Positions 53,123 through 62,648 of a stretch of DNA of 64,000 nt are shown in pieces; position 1 is the stretch's first letter, and the number at the start of each line of letters is the position of its first letter. This DNA comes from Akkermansia muciniphila. GTDB lineage: Bacteria > Verrucomicrobiota > Verrucomicrobiia > Verrucomicrobiales > Akkermansiaceae. Made by a program: the position numbers and the translations under genes. The stretch lies in NCBI GenBank assembly GCA_945890645.1, contig CAMDCV010000001.1, forward strand, positions 162,900-226,899, read 5' to 3'. The notes under the pieces were generated by a model. It was not told the origin of the DNA, made no database searches, and worked only from the letters and a program-made list of their open reading frames with translations.

Positions 53123-56005
53123 TCACTCCTTCGATTGAATCGTGGTGATGATGGCATTGTCTTTTTTGAGGTATTGTTTGGCCAGAGCATTAATCTCTTC
53201 AAGCGTGATGCTTTCATAGTCAGCCTTGCGGTTCCTTGCGAGATCGAGGTTAATCGGTTTTTCTTGGCTTCGTTGCATCACTGTATCGAGCCAATAGCTG
53301 TTGTCGCGCAGGGTTTTGTCCATGCCGGCGAGCATGGGTTTGATCGCACGGTCGAGTTCGTCCGCGGTGGCACCGCCAGTGGCCAACTCATCCCCGATAG
53401 TGAGGGCAACTTCGGTCAACTTCTCGAGGTCTTCTGGTTTGCCCACGGACATGGCACTAAGGAAGCCCATGTTTTCGAGGGCGTCCGAGCCATCTAGTCC
53501 CGCATTCGGGCTATACGAGGCACCAAGTTTCTCGCGGATTTCCTCGCGTAGACGGTCGCTGAGAATTTCGGCGAGGAGATTGAGTCGGCGGCTTTCTTTC
53601 TGATTGTCGCGCAGGCCATTGGTTTTCCAATTCGTGATGGTGATCGCTTGGGCCACTTTGCTCGCATAGGAAGTGTCCAAACGCGTTGGCGGCATTGGAC
53701 TCTTTACTTGTCGTAGCTTGCTGATGTCATCGGCACTCGCCATGCGAGCGGGAAGGGCGCCGAATGTTTTGAGTAGCACGGGCAGCAGGGAATCTTCTGT
53801 GAAATCGCCGACGATGCTAAGTTCGATGGGCGCTTGCGTCAAAGCGGGGGTGAGCCATGTTTTTACATCATCAGTGGTGTAACTGCCGAGAACTGACACG
53901 GGTGGCATCATGTAGCGGGCATCGAGACCGTGCATCCATGCTTCGATTTCTGCCTGTGGTCCGGCGGGGGAGTGCTTAAGTTTTTGTTCGATCATCGGCA
54001 GTGCAGCCTTAAGCTGACGCAGAGCTTCATCGCGGTAACCTGGGTCAGTGAGTGCAGCGCACATCAACTGCAATTGCAGTTCTAAATCGTTAGGGGTCGT
54101 GCTGCCTGCCAACACAAATGCGTCTTCCTCAATGCTGAGGTCAGCACCGATGTTTTTTCCGGCAAGAATTTGTTGCATCTCGTCGGCACTATGTTTGCCG
54201 AGTCCACCAGCATTGAATACAGCGCTGGCAACGATGGGGAGTCCTGGTTTGTCCGTGGGCATCGTCAGTTGACCATTGCCGAAACGCGCGATCATGCTGA
54301 TTGCATTTTTGGTGAAGTCGGTGCGTTTCCAATTGACCTTGATACCGTTTGAAAGTGTCAGTTGTGTGATGCCGAGGTCGGCTACTTCGTTGCGAGCGAC
54401 CACTGTGCCAGGGGGACCAAAGTCGGTGTAAGCAAAGGCCGATTTTTCGCGAACTTCGGGTGCTGTCACGGAGACTTGGGCAGAAGCATGGTACAGCGAC
54501 ACCAGTTCTTCCTTGGCAGAGTCGGGCGCATCCTTGGTGCTGAGAATGAGATGTTGCCCCCCTACTTTCCAAAATCCCTGAAACGCTTTTTGGCAGGCAG
54601 CCGCATCAATTTCATCCAACGCTGCTTTCGCGATCGCGAGATCGGTTTGTGGCGTTGAAAATACTGATTGATCGTTGATCGACTGTGCGATGGCGGTGGC
54701 GAGCCCATCTGACTTGCGAGTCTCCGCAGCTTTGACTTGTTGCTCGTAGGCGTTCAAAGTATTCGATTTGACTTCGTTTAGTTCGTCATCGGTGAAGCCG
54801 AATTCCAAAGCGCGGCGAAATTCTTGTTCAAGAACGGTTACGGCTTTTTTCCAATCATCGTCCTTGGCTGTGACTTCGATGCTACCTAATTCCACAAAGT
54901 TGAACAAGGGGCTGCGCGAAGCACTGCCCGAGACAATCACGGCACCTTCTTGTTTCGCAAGGCGGGCGAAGCGTCGATTCAGAATCGCATGGGCGAGTTC
55001 CAGCGGCATGCGCTCGGTGCGCGTCGCGGTGGAATCGGGTTTGGTTTGATAGGGACGAAGCGATAGTAAGCTCACATCGGTGCTGGTAAGTTCTTTGTCA
55101 GTGAAAAGCGCCGGCTGTAGACCTTTAACCTCTTCGATCTTTCCAAGGTCCGGATTGGGACCAGGAGTTTCGGGATTTTTCAAGTCACCGAATGCCTTGG
55201 CGATCATTTCCTCAGTCGCTTTCGGATCGATATCGCCAACGACGATGAAGGTCATGCGTTGTGGTGTGTAGTAGGCGGAGTAGAAATCGACAAAGCGTTG
55301 TTGTGGTGCGCTTTTAATGACCTCCTCAGTGCCAATGGGGAAACGGTCGGGCAGGAGCGAGTTGGGCAGTAGCTCCGAGAATTGTTTTTGCATCATGCGG
55401 TAGCTGACAGAGTCACGGCTGATTTTTTCCGATAGAATGACGCCGCGTTCTTTATCGATTTCCTCAGGCTTGAGAAGAGCTCCGTCGGCGAAGTCGCGCA
55501 TCACCGTGTAGGCGAGCTTTACGGTGTCATCCGAGAGATCCGGCAGATCGAGCATGTAGACGGTTTCATCAAATGAGGTGTAGGCATTGACGTGTGCGCC
55601 GAAGCCAATGCCCAGTCTCTGCATGCGTGGCACGAGTTCATCTGGGGTGAAATTTTTCGAACCATTGAAAACCATGTGCTCTAAGAAGTGAGCGACACCG
55701 CGTTGGTCATCGTCTTCCATCAGCGAACCTGCTGCGATGTGGAGACGCACCGAGACTCGTTTCGGTGGTTCGGTGTTTGGATAGATCATGTAGCGCATGC
55801 CATTGGGCAGCGAGCCGAAGGTGGTTTTCGGGTCGGCTGCAATGTCCGACTGCGAGTGTGGCCAAGGCTTTGGTGTGGCGGTGGAGACGGTGGCACCTTG
55901 TTTGATGGAAGGGGGCGGATCCGTTTTAGGTCCTTGATTTTTTGACCAAAAGAAGAGGGCTCCCGCGAGGCCCAGAACAACGATCAGCGGCAGTGATTTA
56001 CGCAT
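53123..56005 (-). CDS. M16-family zinc protease, double-domain
   Basis: A 960-residue insulinase-like protease. An N-terminal signal anchor (LPLIVVLGLAGALFFW) precedes the first M16 half, with the zinc motif HFLEHMVFNGS (HxxEH) and downstream Glu in ERGVILSE. Inactive partner domains follow through the second half (IKVNWKRTDFTKNAISMIA). Such proteases degrade peptides in the periplasm. ATG 56005 (MRKSLPLIVVLG) is preferred over 56032, since it gives a clean signal sequence. The 12-base gap to the convergent ATP-grasp gene leaves no room for a terminator. Confidence 0.92.
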   Translation of the reverse strand: MRKSLPLIVVLGLAGALFFWSKNQGPKTDPPPSIKQGATVSTATPKPWPHSQSDIAADPKTTFGSLPNGMRYMIYPNTEPPKRVSVRLHIAAGSLMEDDDQRGVAHFLEHMVFNGSKNFTPDELVPRMQRLGIGFGAHVNAYTSFDETVYMLDLPDLSDDTVKLAYTVMRDFADGALLKPEEIDKERGVILSEKISRDSVSYRMMQKQFSELLPNSLLPDRFPIGTEEVIKSAPQQRFVDFYSAYYTPQRMTFIVVGDIDPKATEEMIAKAFGDLKNPETPGPNPDLGKIEEVKGLQPALFTDKELTSTDVSLLSLRPYQTKPDSTATRTERMPLELAHAILNRRFARLAKQEGAVIVSGSASRSPLFNFVELGSIEVTAKDDDWKKAVTVLEQEFRRALEFGFTDDELNEVKSNTLNAYEQQVKAAETRKSDGLATAIAQSINDQSVFSTPQTDLAIAKAALDEIDAAACQKAFQGFWKVGGQHLILSTKDAPDSAKEELVSLYHASAQVSVTAPEVREKSAFAYTDFGPPGTVVARNEVADLGITQLTLSNGIKVNWKRTDFTKNAISMIARFGNGQLTMPTDKPGLPIVASAVFNAGGLGKHSADEMQQILAGKNIGADLSIEEDAFVLAGSTTPNDLELQLQLMCAALTDPGYRDEALRQLKAALPMIEQKLKHSPAGPQAEIEAWMHGLDARYMMPPVSVLGSYTTDDVKTWLTPALTQAPIELSIVGDFTEDSLLPVLLKTFGALPARMASADDISKLRQVKSPMPPTRLDTSYASKVAQAITITNWKTNGLRDNQKESRRLNLLAEILSDRLREEIREKLGASYSPNAGLDGSDALENMGFLSAMSVGKPEDLEKLTEVALTIGDELATGGATADELDRAIKPMLAGMDKTLRDNSYWLDTVMQRSQEKPINLDLARNRKADYESITLEEINALAKQYLKKDNAIITTIQSKE

Positions 56006-56135
56006 GCAATGATTGGAGCGTAACAGGGCCAAGAATCAATGCGTTTTTTTTGCAATTTTCAAATTCTTTATTGTCAAATGGCTCAATCTATGTTGAGTTT
56101 TGCGCCCCTGCAGAAGGGAAATGATGCAAAGTCAC

Positions 56136-56219
56136 GCGCACGTGGCGGAATTGGTAGACGCGCTAGTTTCAGGTACTAGTATTGGCAACGATGTGGAGGT
56201 TCGAGTCCTCTCGTGCGCA
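56136..56219 (+). tRNA. tRNA-Leu(CAG)
   Basis: An 84-base class II tRNA. The acceptor GCGCACG (56136-56142) pairs with CGTGCGC (56212-56218). The anticodon stem CTAGT/ACTAG encloses the loop TTCAGGT with anticodon CAG at 56170-56172. The D-arm is GGCGGAATTGGTAGACGC-like, there is a variable arm, and the T-loop is TTCGAGT. The discriminator A is at 56219. The 3' CCA is not encoded (CTT follows). Confidence 0.95.
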
Positions 56220-56249
56220 CTTTGGGGAAATCGGTATTAGTGAAAATTT

Positions 56250-57923
56250 TCACAACATCCACAGCATCGCCATCTGAGCGACGACGATTCTCAGCACCAT
56301 GGTGACGGGATAAACGTTCGCATAGGCAAGAGAAGGGTAGTCGCTCTTGGTCAGTTTATTGGCAAAAGCCAGCGCCGGAGGATCCGTCATGCTTCCGGCG
56401 AGCAATCCTGATAGCGTGAGGAAGTTGATTTTGAGATACTTGCGTCCGACAAATCCGGCGATCAGCAAGGGCAGCATGGTGACGGCGATGCCCATGGCGA
56501 TCCATTGCAGGCCCGTGGTGGTGAAGGCGGTTTCGGCAAAACGTCCACCGGCCCCGAGCCCGACACATGCGAGGAAAAAAATGATGCCCAGTTCACGGAA
56601 TGCAGTATTCGCATTGATCGGCATATGTATTACCAGAGGGCCAATGCGTCCCATGCGTCCCATTACAATGGCGATCAACAGCGGGCCGCCTGCCAAGCCC
56701 AAGCGCAGCGGCACTGGCATGCCCGGCAAGCTCCATGGGTAAAGACCGAACAGAACACCAATGGCGATGCCAATGAAGATGCTGGCAAAACTCGTCTCGT
56801 TGATTTCACGTATCGAATTGCCTAACATTTTTTTCACTTGCTCTAATGCCGATTCCTCACCGACGACGTTGACCATGTCGCCGAATTGCAATTTCACATC
56901 GGCGACGGTGGTGATGATCATGTCTTGACGGCTGACACGGGTAACGGTCACGCCAAAACGTTCGGATATTTGTAGGTCGCGGATGGTTTTTCCGATGACG
57001 CGCTTGTGGGTTACAATCACGCGTTTCGAAATCATATTGCTCGGTGCTTGTCGCAGGTCCTCATCAACGACCTTGCCGATGGCGAGAACGACGCGTTGCA
57101 AGGAATCGGCAGGGCCCACCGCGAGCAGTCGATCACCGACATGGATGGGCGTATCAGCGGTGACTGTGTCGGCTTGCATTTCTCCTTTTCGACGGATGCG
57201 AGAAATGACAACACCATCCAGCCCCAGGCCGGGGATATTGCGGATACTGATGCCATCCATGTTGGGGTTTTCGACTTCCCAGGTAACTCGCTTGATGTCG
57301 CGCAATGCGGATTGCTGCTGATCTTGCAGTAACTTTAATTCCTTAGCGGGATCGATGCGAAACAGGGCGCGCAAGAGCACCAGTGCAAAAATAATGCCGA
57401 TGACGCCAAATGGATAAACCACTGCGTAGGCCATGGCCGCTGTGTCCGCCTGGGGAGCTGTGCTTGGCGCCATGCCCAGTACTTGCTGTGCCGCGCCAAG
57501 TGAGGGAGTATTAGTGGTGGCACCGGAAAAAATTCCTGCCATCACGCCAGGTTGCCAATGAAGCAAATGCCCTCCACCATAAATCACAGCCGCACTCAGC
57601 AATACGACCAGCACGGCCAGTCCATTGAGCTTTGCGCCATCCTGTTTGAGGGAGTTGAAAAATCCCGGCCCTAACTGAAGACCAACGGTAAAAACAAACA
57701 ATACGAGACCGAATTCTTTTAAGAAAGAAAGCAACTCAGGCTCTAAACTCAGTCCGAGGTGACCCATCAGGAGGCCGCTGAAGAGCATGCCTGCCACACC
57801 GAGCTTCATGCCTTTGATTTTGATGCTACCGAGCAAAAGCCCCAAAATGGCAGTAACGGCGATGACCAAAATCGGCTCGGCGTGGGGAGAAATCTCCTTA
57901 ACCATTTCCATGAAATGTTTCAC
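56250..57923 (-). CDS. AspT/YidE-family antiporter with RCK-C domains
   Basis: A 557-residue transporter of the aspartate-alanine exchanger/YidE-YbjL family. Two membrane blocks (about 10-190 and 385-557) each hold the family repeat. FVFTVGLQLGPGFF and GATTNTPSLGAAQQVL are in the first, and LAGSMTDPPALAFANKL in the second. Two TrkA-C (RCK-C) domains lie between (about 205-370; e.g. SIRNIPGLGLDGVVISRI and DLQISERFGVTVTRV). Substrate unknown: dicarboxylates or amino acids are likely. The 3' end lies next to tRNA-Leu, and the palindrome GTGAAAATTTTCAC (56240-56253) spans its stop. Confidence 0.9.
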   Translation of the reverse strand: MKHFMEMVKEISPHAEPILVIAVTAILGLLLGSIKIKGMKLGVAGMLFSGLLMGHLGLSLEPELLSFLKEFGLVLFVFTVGLQLGPGFFNSLKQDGAKLNGLAVLVVLLSAAVIYGGGHLLHWQPGVMAGIFSGATTNTPSLGAAQQVLGMAPSTAPQADTAAMAYAVVYPFGVIGIIFALVLLRALFRIDPAKELKLLQDQQQSALRDIKRVTWEVENPNMDGISIRNIPGLGLDGVVISRIRRKGEMQADTVTADTPIHVGDRLLAVGPADSLQRVVLAIGKVVDEDLRQAPSNMISKRVIVTHKRVIGKTIRDLQISERFGVTVTRVSRQDMIITTVADVKLQFGDMVNVVGEESALEQVKKMLGNSIREINETSFASIFIGIAIGVLFGLYPWSLPGMPVPLRLGLAGGPLLIAIVMGRMGRIGPLVIHMPINANTAFRELGIIFFLACVGLGAGGRFAETAFTTTGLQWIAMGIAVTMLPLLIAGFVGRKYLKINFLTLSGLLAGSMTDPPALAFANKLTKSDYPSLAYANVYPVTMVLRIVVAQMAMLWML

Positions 57924-57969
57924 GGCAGAGGCATAGCTATTTCGATGCCATCTGGCAAATGATTTTGGG

Positions 57970-58821
57970 TTAATGGCTGTGACAAGCCTTAGGCAGAAGC
58001 GCCTCCGTCATGCGCATTGCTTCAAAATTCGCTTTTACTTCATGCACGCGATGAATGCACGCGCCGCGCTCGCGACCGTAACTGGTCAGGGCAATCGTTG
58101 GCCATGAGCGTTGGCTCAGATCATTGTGTCCCAGTCGTGAGGCGATGAATGACTTCCGCGACACGCCAAGTAAAAGCGGGCGATCATGAATCATAAGATG
58201 CGCGAGATTTTCTAACAAACTCCAATTGTGCTCCACCGTTTTTCCAAAACCGATGCCCGGGTCGAAACAAAGTTGCTGTGGCAATAAGCCGAAATTCGTT
58301 AGAGTTTCGAAGCGTTCATGAAAAAATTCGCGCACTTGTCGAACCACATCATCGTAGTGGGGTGATTGTTGCATCGTGCGCGGGGTGCCCTGCATATGCA
58401 TGACAATCACGCCGCAGCCAGAATCACGACAAACGTCAACCATCGCGTGATCGGCTTGTAGACCACTAACATCATTGACGATGTCCGCCCCAACCGCGAT
58501 CGCCTGACGTGCGACCGAAGCTTTTGAAGTATCGATCGAAATCAATCCCTGCCAACGGTTTCGCAAGCCTTCTACGACTGGAATCACACGGTGCAATTCT
58601 TCATCTAACGAAACTGCCGGAGCACCGGGTCGGGTGGATTCGCCACCGATGTCGATGATCTCCGCGCCTTCGGCTATCATCGTCATCGCATGGGCGAGCG
58701 CCCTCTCGCAGCTATCGTGAATGCCGCCATCGGAAAAGGAATCCGGTGTGGTATTTAAAATACCCATGATCATGCCGCGCTCAGAAACGTCGATCAATCG
58801 AGTGCGGCATTGCCAAATCAT
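57970..58821 (-). CDS. folP: Dihydropteroate synthase
   Basis: A 283-residue canonical DHPS, joining p-aminobenzoate to dihydropterin pyrophosphate in folate synthesis. All signature loops are intact: GILNTTPDSFSDGG, DIGGESTRPGAP, VNDVSGLQA, DPGIGFGKT, SRKSFI and IHRVHEV. The start at 58821 (MIWQCRTRLIDVSERG) matches the family N-terminus; a 12-residue upstream extension is possible. Compare the diverged copy at 5462-6352. In the 231-bp gap that precedes it, a 6-bp hairpin (59019-59033) without a U-tract is the only structure seen. Confidence 0.97.
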   Translation of the reverse strand: MIWQCRTRLIDVSERGMIMGILNTTPDSFSDGGIHDSCERALAHAMTMIAEGAEIIDIGGESTRPGAPAVSLDEELHRVIPVVEGLRNRWQGLISIDTSKASVARQAIAVGADIVNDVSGLQADHAMVDVCRDSGCGVIVMHMQGTPRTMQQSPHYDDVVRQVREFFHERFETLTNFGLLPQQLCFDPGIGFGKTVEHNWSLLENLAHLMIHDRPLLLGVSRKSFIASRLGHNDLSQRSWPTIALTSYGRERGACIHRVHEVKANFEAMRMTEALLPKACHSH

Positions 58822-59052
58822 GGGAGAGAGCAAAGCATGGCGCATACCACCGCGCAAGTGCTCAGTTTTTCAAAGGCAGGGACGGCTCTCCGAAGCCGCC
58901 GGTTGGGGAAACGATCAATGTTCATGTATCGTCATCAGGCGAGAAGGCAAAGGTTTGTTGTGATCGTCGGAGTTGAATGTTGTTTTCGTTAGAGAGAAAG
59001 TAGGTCTGTACCACCGCCCCCCTCGGAGAGGGGTCCCTGCGTTAGAATGTGC

Positions 59053-60525
59053 TCAGTGTGTTTTGAGATAGCGGTAATACACTTCCATGGTCAGCGTGGC
59101 GAGGCAGGTGCGATAGTGCAGAGCTGTGGCAGACTCTTGAGCGAACAATGCTCCGGGCGAACGCACGGCTTGTCCGCCGCCAGGGCGCGGCCACGAGCCA
59201 TCAGCTTTCTGGTGTTGCATCAGCGCAGGAATGAGGCGCGCTTGATAGGTTTGCCATTCGTTGCCACCGCGTTGGAACATGGCCAAGGCGAGGTAGTAAT
59301 GGGCATAGAGATCGCAGTCAGCGCTTTCATAGGAGAATGGCGCGGACTTGAGGGCGTAGCGTGCCCCTTTGCGCACCGGAGTGCTGTTTCCGTTGCCGTT
59401 CATTTGCAGACACAGCATGCCTGTTCCTGTGAGTGTATGCCAACCAGCTGAGCCCGCGGCGTTGGTGCTGCTGTAGCCGAAGCCACCGTTTTCATCTTGC
59501 AACGTCTCCACATAGTCCATAGCCTTGCGCACACAGGGTTTGAGATTTTTAAAATCAATTTTGGTAGCGGCGCAAGCGTGTAGAGCCTGCACATGCCAGC
59601 CCGTGATCGAGAGATCACCGCCGCGTGCGCTGCTTTCTTGATAACCGTAGTCCCAGCCTCCCGAACTGTGTTGTTGATCGATGAGAAATTGCCCCGCTTT
59701 CTGAACAGTTTCGCGCAGTTCAGGGATATGCATGTTTTCACACATACCATAGGCTTCGGCGAGCGCATAGGTGGCGATGGCTTCCTCATAGGGTGTTTGG
59801 TGATCATTTCCCGTACTGGAAAGTCGACCGTCGTGTTTTTTGGCGTGATCGATGAGAAACACAATCGCTTTCAAGCAGGATTCGCCAAACTCTTCTGACT
59901 CGGGGGTTTCGCAATGGCCGAGATACGAAAGCAAAGCAAGTGCCGTCATGGCAGAACGATGTTGTGCGCCCCAACCGCCATCCGCGGCTTGTGTGGTTTT
60001 GAGAAAACGCAGTGCGTTGACGACATGATCGTCGAGTTTGGCATCGCCACCGGCTTCGGCGATCAGTGCCAAGCGCTCCTGCTGGGAACAGCGATTTTTA
60101 AAGCCTCTCGTGATCGGTTTGAAAATCGAGTCGCCTTTTCCATCGCCATTACCATTCCATCCATCGTCGCCGAAATCACCCGCGCCTGTGCGTTCGCCTT
60201 CGGTTGCGTTCTGCACGGCAGGCATGGCAAGATCTGTGGGGGTGTCGGCGAAAAGATATTTGGTAGCAGCTGCAGGTAGAGCGGTGGGTTTGGTCTTTAT
60301 TTTGAGTGTAGGCTTATCGATCGGAGGACAATCAGTAACCGTCGGACTCGGGTAGTGTGTAAATTCGACAAATTCTTCCGGTTTCGGCAATAAAATAAAC
60401 GCCAAGGTCAGTGCCAACAAAGTAAGACTGAGAAAGGCGATAATAATGCTGCTGATGGTGCTTTTGCGTTTCTGATTTTCCAAAGCGCGTTGCGCCTCGG
60501 CTGATAGTAGTGCGTGTATGCTCAT
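59053..60525 (-). CDS. Membrane-anchored prenyltransferase/squalene-cyclase-repeat protein
   Basis: A 490-residue protein with one helix near the N-terminus (STISSIIIAFLSLTLLALTLAF). A Pro/Thr-rich linker follows, then a Gly/Asp-rich patch (GDDGWNGNGDGKGDS). From about residue 165 come repeats of the alpha-alpha toroid type (AADGGWGAQHRSAMTALAL, SSGGWDYGYQESSARGGDL, ENGGFGYSS, ADGSWPRPGG). The QW-like GGW/GGF repeats match terpene cyclase/prenyltransferase repeat families, but the DxDD catalytic motif is not seen. Such proteins are common and uncharacterised in this group of bacteria. The 5'-extended frame to 60606 lacks a sensible start. Confidence 0.83.
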   Translation of the reverse strand: MSIHALLSAEAQRALENQKRKSTISSIIIAFLSLTLLALTLAFILLPKPEEFVEFTHYPSPTVTDCPPIDKPTLKIKTKPTALPAAATKYLFADTPTDLAMPAVQNATEGERTGAGDFGDDGWNGNGDGKGDSIFKPITRGFKNRCSQQERLALIAEAGGDAKLDDHVVNALRFLKTTQAADGGWGAQHRSAMTALALLSYLGHCETPESEEFGESCLKAIVFLIDHAKKHDGRLSSTGNDHQTPYEEAIATYALAEAYGMCENMHIPELRETVQKAGQFLIDQQHSSGGWDYGYQESSARGGDLSITGWHVQALHACAATKIDFKNLKPCVRKAMDYVETLQDENGGFGYSSTNAAGSAGWHTLTGTGMLCLQMNGNGNSTPVRKGARYALKSAPFSYESADCDLYAHYYLALAMFQRGGNEWQTYQARLIPALMQHQKADGSWPRPGGGQAVRSPGALFAQESATALHYRTCLATLTMEVYYRYLKTH

Positions 60526-60697
60526 ATGCTTCTGTTTCTGGGTTGTGCCGACAGGATGACCTTGGCGGCGTGTCGCGAACGATCGGCGTGGTGTCGATCG
60601 TCTCATTTAGGAAACAGAAGCGCGGCGAGTTTCCCGGTTCGTAACGCGTTTCTATAGAGAGAAACGCTAGGCTCCGGTGAAGTCTTAGAGAAAAATT

Positions 60698-61036
60698 TTA
60701 CTCTGAGGCGGAGCTTCGTTTTTCACGAATGATCGGCAGCGTGCGAGCCACCTTGGTCTTGAGTGCTTTACCAGATTTGAATTTCACAATCGCCGAAGCT
60801 GGTATGTGAATGTCGTGCTCGGGATCGCGCGGATTGCGACCGATCTTTGCTTTCAGTTCCGCGACGTGAAACATACCAAAATCGCGGATGATGACTTTTT
60901 CGCCCGTGCAAAGGTTGTCGGTCACCGACTCAATGAATTGATCGATGACTTCCGTGACAATCGCTTGCGTGAGTTCGAGATGACTGAGCTTGTTGGTGAT
61001 TTCGATAATCAAGTGACGCTTGGTGAGAGAGGGCAT
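60698..61036 (-). CDS. HU/IHF-family DNA-binding protein
   Basis: A 112-residue histone-like protein. LTKRHLIIEITNKL forms the N-terminal helix, GEKVIIRDFGMFHVAEL is the family core, and RNPRDPEHDIHIPASAIVKFKSGKALK is the DNA-binding arm and C-terminus. The arm has the usual RNP. The protein is about 20 residues longer than HU because of a basic tail (ARTLPIIREKRSSASE). It bends DNA as a dimer. Single gene, 88 bp downstream of rnhC on the same strand. Confidence 0.92.
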   Translation of the reverse strand: MPSLTKRHLIIEITNKLSHLELTQAIVTEVIDQFIESVTDNLCTGEKVIIRDFGMFHVAELKAKIGRNPRDPEHDIHIPASAIVKFKSGKALKTKVARTLPIIREKRSSASE

Positions 61037-61124
61037 GGAAATTTAGGTTGAGAGTGTGCAACAATGGTCGGCGCGCGAATTGCTAGTCATAAACCTTCGA
61101 AATGGGAAACAAAATTCGTGACCA

Positions 61125-62042
61125 TTATCCGCCAAAAAGATCGTTCACCTGAGTCGTAGTTTTAAAGTGGAGCTTGGCGACTTTGCCGAGAGCATCGGCA
61201 CCGTGTTTTTCGATTACGGCCCGGGCCGCTTGGATGACGGCAGCGGATGCACCGAGGGGAAGGGGCACACCACCGGCAGCGGAGGTCTTATCCATCCACT
61301 CGACAAAGCGTTCGCGAGCGAGTATCGATGCTGCGGCTACGGCAATGTCCGACTCTGCCTTCGTGCGCTGATCGAGCTGGATCTTGAGCCTTTTTCCAGC
61401 GAGGGCTTTTTGCAAGACGAAGGACTTGGCAAATTGGTCGCTGAGAGAGCGTGGGCAATCCGGCACTTGGAGCAATAATTTTTCAATCACCGATACGTGC
61501 GCCCAGGCAAGCATGCGATTGAGATTGCGGAACTCGCTGTAGAGTTCGTTATAGCGTAGCGGCGGCAAGGTGATGATGTGAAAGGCGATGCCCGGCGTGT
61601 CGCGAATGATGGTCGCCAACTTGCGGATTTTGTCCGCAGAGCTGATGCGCTTCGAGTCCATGATGCCCGCTGCCATTAAGTGCTTGGTGATGCTGGCATC
61701 AGTGTAAACCCCCGCAATGACCAATGGTCCGAAGTAGTCGCCCTTGCCACTCTCATCGATGCCGAAATGCGGCGCGAACATTTCCGGTTGATGGACTTCC
61801 TCATAGCCGAGTTTGGCAACACCCAGAATTTCTGGTTCGAGGTGAAACTCGATGAACTCCGCCGTGCCTTTGCCTTGGATGAGGACCTTGGGGCCTTTTT
61901 CATAAACGCTGATCGAGAGCTTGTCTTTTTTTGCTGCGAACATCGTGTATTCTTTGTCTACGAATTCAAAACTCAGCCCAGCGAGCAAATCGCGCAGCTT
62001 TTTCGCTTGTTGGGTCGTGATAGCGGCAGTGTAAGAAGTCAT
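61125..62042 (-). CDS. rnhC: Ribonuclease HIII
   Basis: A 305-residue RNase HIII that cleaves RNA in RNA-DNA hybrids. An N-terminal substrate-binding extension (MTSYTAAITTQQAKKLRDLL ... VLIQGKGTAEFIEF) precedes the catalytic domain, with GIDESGKGDYFGPLV (Asp-Glu), GIMDSKR (Asp) and a final Asp in KAESDIAVAAASILAR. GKGDYFGPL instead of GRG distinguishes HIII from HII. The start at 62042 fits the family; the longer frame to 62099 is unlikely. Confidence 0.94.
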   Translation of the reverse strand: MTSYTAAITTQQAKKLRDLLAGLSFEFVDKEYTMFAAKKDKLSISVYEKGPKVLIQGKGTAEFIEFHLEPEILGVAKLGYEEVHQPEMFAPHFGIDESGKGDYFGPLVIAGVYTDASITKHLMAAGIMDSKRISSADKIRKLATIIRDTPGIAFHIITLPPLRYNELYSEFRNLNRMLAWAHVSVIEKLLLQVPDCPRSLSDQFAKSFVLQKALAGKRLKIQLDQRTKAESDIAVAAASILARERFVEWMDKTSAAGGVPLPLGASAAVIQAARAVIEKHGADALGKVAKLHFKTTTQVNDLFGG

Positions 62043-62193
62043 AGAAACGACAGCAGGATGATAATGGTGCGGTAGTGAGAGTGATAGGAAATTTTTCACA
62101 AACCGAAAGACAGCGTATTTCGCAGTAAAATTTACGGATTGTCGGGTGGCAGAAATTTGGCATAGTGCATTCGTCAGCTCGATAGACTTTCAC

Positions 62194-62234
62194 GTTAGAG
62201 ACTAACTGGTCAACTAACGCAAATGTAGAGTTAG
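62194..62234. promoter_or_regulatory. Cluster of four GTTAG/CTAAC motifs
   Basis: GTTAG at 62194-62198, CTAAC at 62202-62206, CTAAC at 62214-62218 and GTTAG at 62230-62234 form nested inverted repeats within 41 bp. They lie in the 231-bp gap between rnhC and the small membrane-protein gene, about 40 bases before its ATG. Possibly an operator; no regulator is known for it. Confidence 0.3.
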
Positions 62235-62273
62235 AACTGCCCCCGTTCAGATATTGCCAATAATGAAAACAAC

Positions 62274-62648
62274 ATGAGCTTCATCTTACAACATTTGAGC
62301 CCGTTGGCCCTGTTGTGGGTATTGATCGTAGTAATTACGGGATCACGTGATAATGAGCAAAGTTATCGTGAAGCATTGATCTGCACACTTGGCTTGGCTG
62401 TCATTAGCATGATTTTTACGTGGTGTATTCCCTCGCCATTCAACTTATTGTGTTTTCCTGTGCAACTGGTGGCGCTCTATTTTTTGGTGGATCGTGTTTG
62501 TGAATGCAGTGTCTCTACCACCTGGCGAATTATCATTTGGTATGCCGTGCTTTCTCTCTTGTTTTGGCTATTGTTCGAAGTGATTTCACATTTTCTTCGT
62601 CAACCTGTGGATGCCAAATTTATCGGATATTTTACTCTTCGTCTTTAG
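62274..62648 (+). CDS. Small four-helix membrane protein
   Basis: A 124-residue hydrophobic protein with four predicted helices (ALLWVLIVVITGS, LICTLGLAVISMIFTWCI, LLCFPVQLVALYFLVDRV, IIIWYAVLSLLFWLLFEVI). No family recognised. It is convergent with the serine protease gene and overlaps it by 17 bases at the 3' end. Confidence 0.6.
   Translation: MSFILQHLSPLALLWVLIVVITGSRDNEQSYREALICTLGLAVISMIFTWCIPSPFNLLCFPVQLVALYFLVDRVCECSVSTTWRIIIWYAVLSLLFWLLFEVISHFLRQPVDAKFIGYFTLRL

Noticed and set aside
56240..56253. Palindrome GTGAAAATTTTCAC near the tRNA-Leu
   Set aside because: It spans the stop codon of the AspT-like gene, is far from any start, and AT-rich 14-bp palindromes of this kind are expected by chance. 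It was not listed as an operator.
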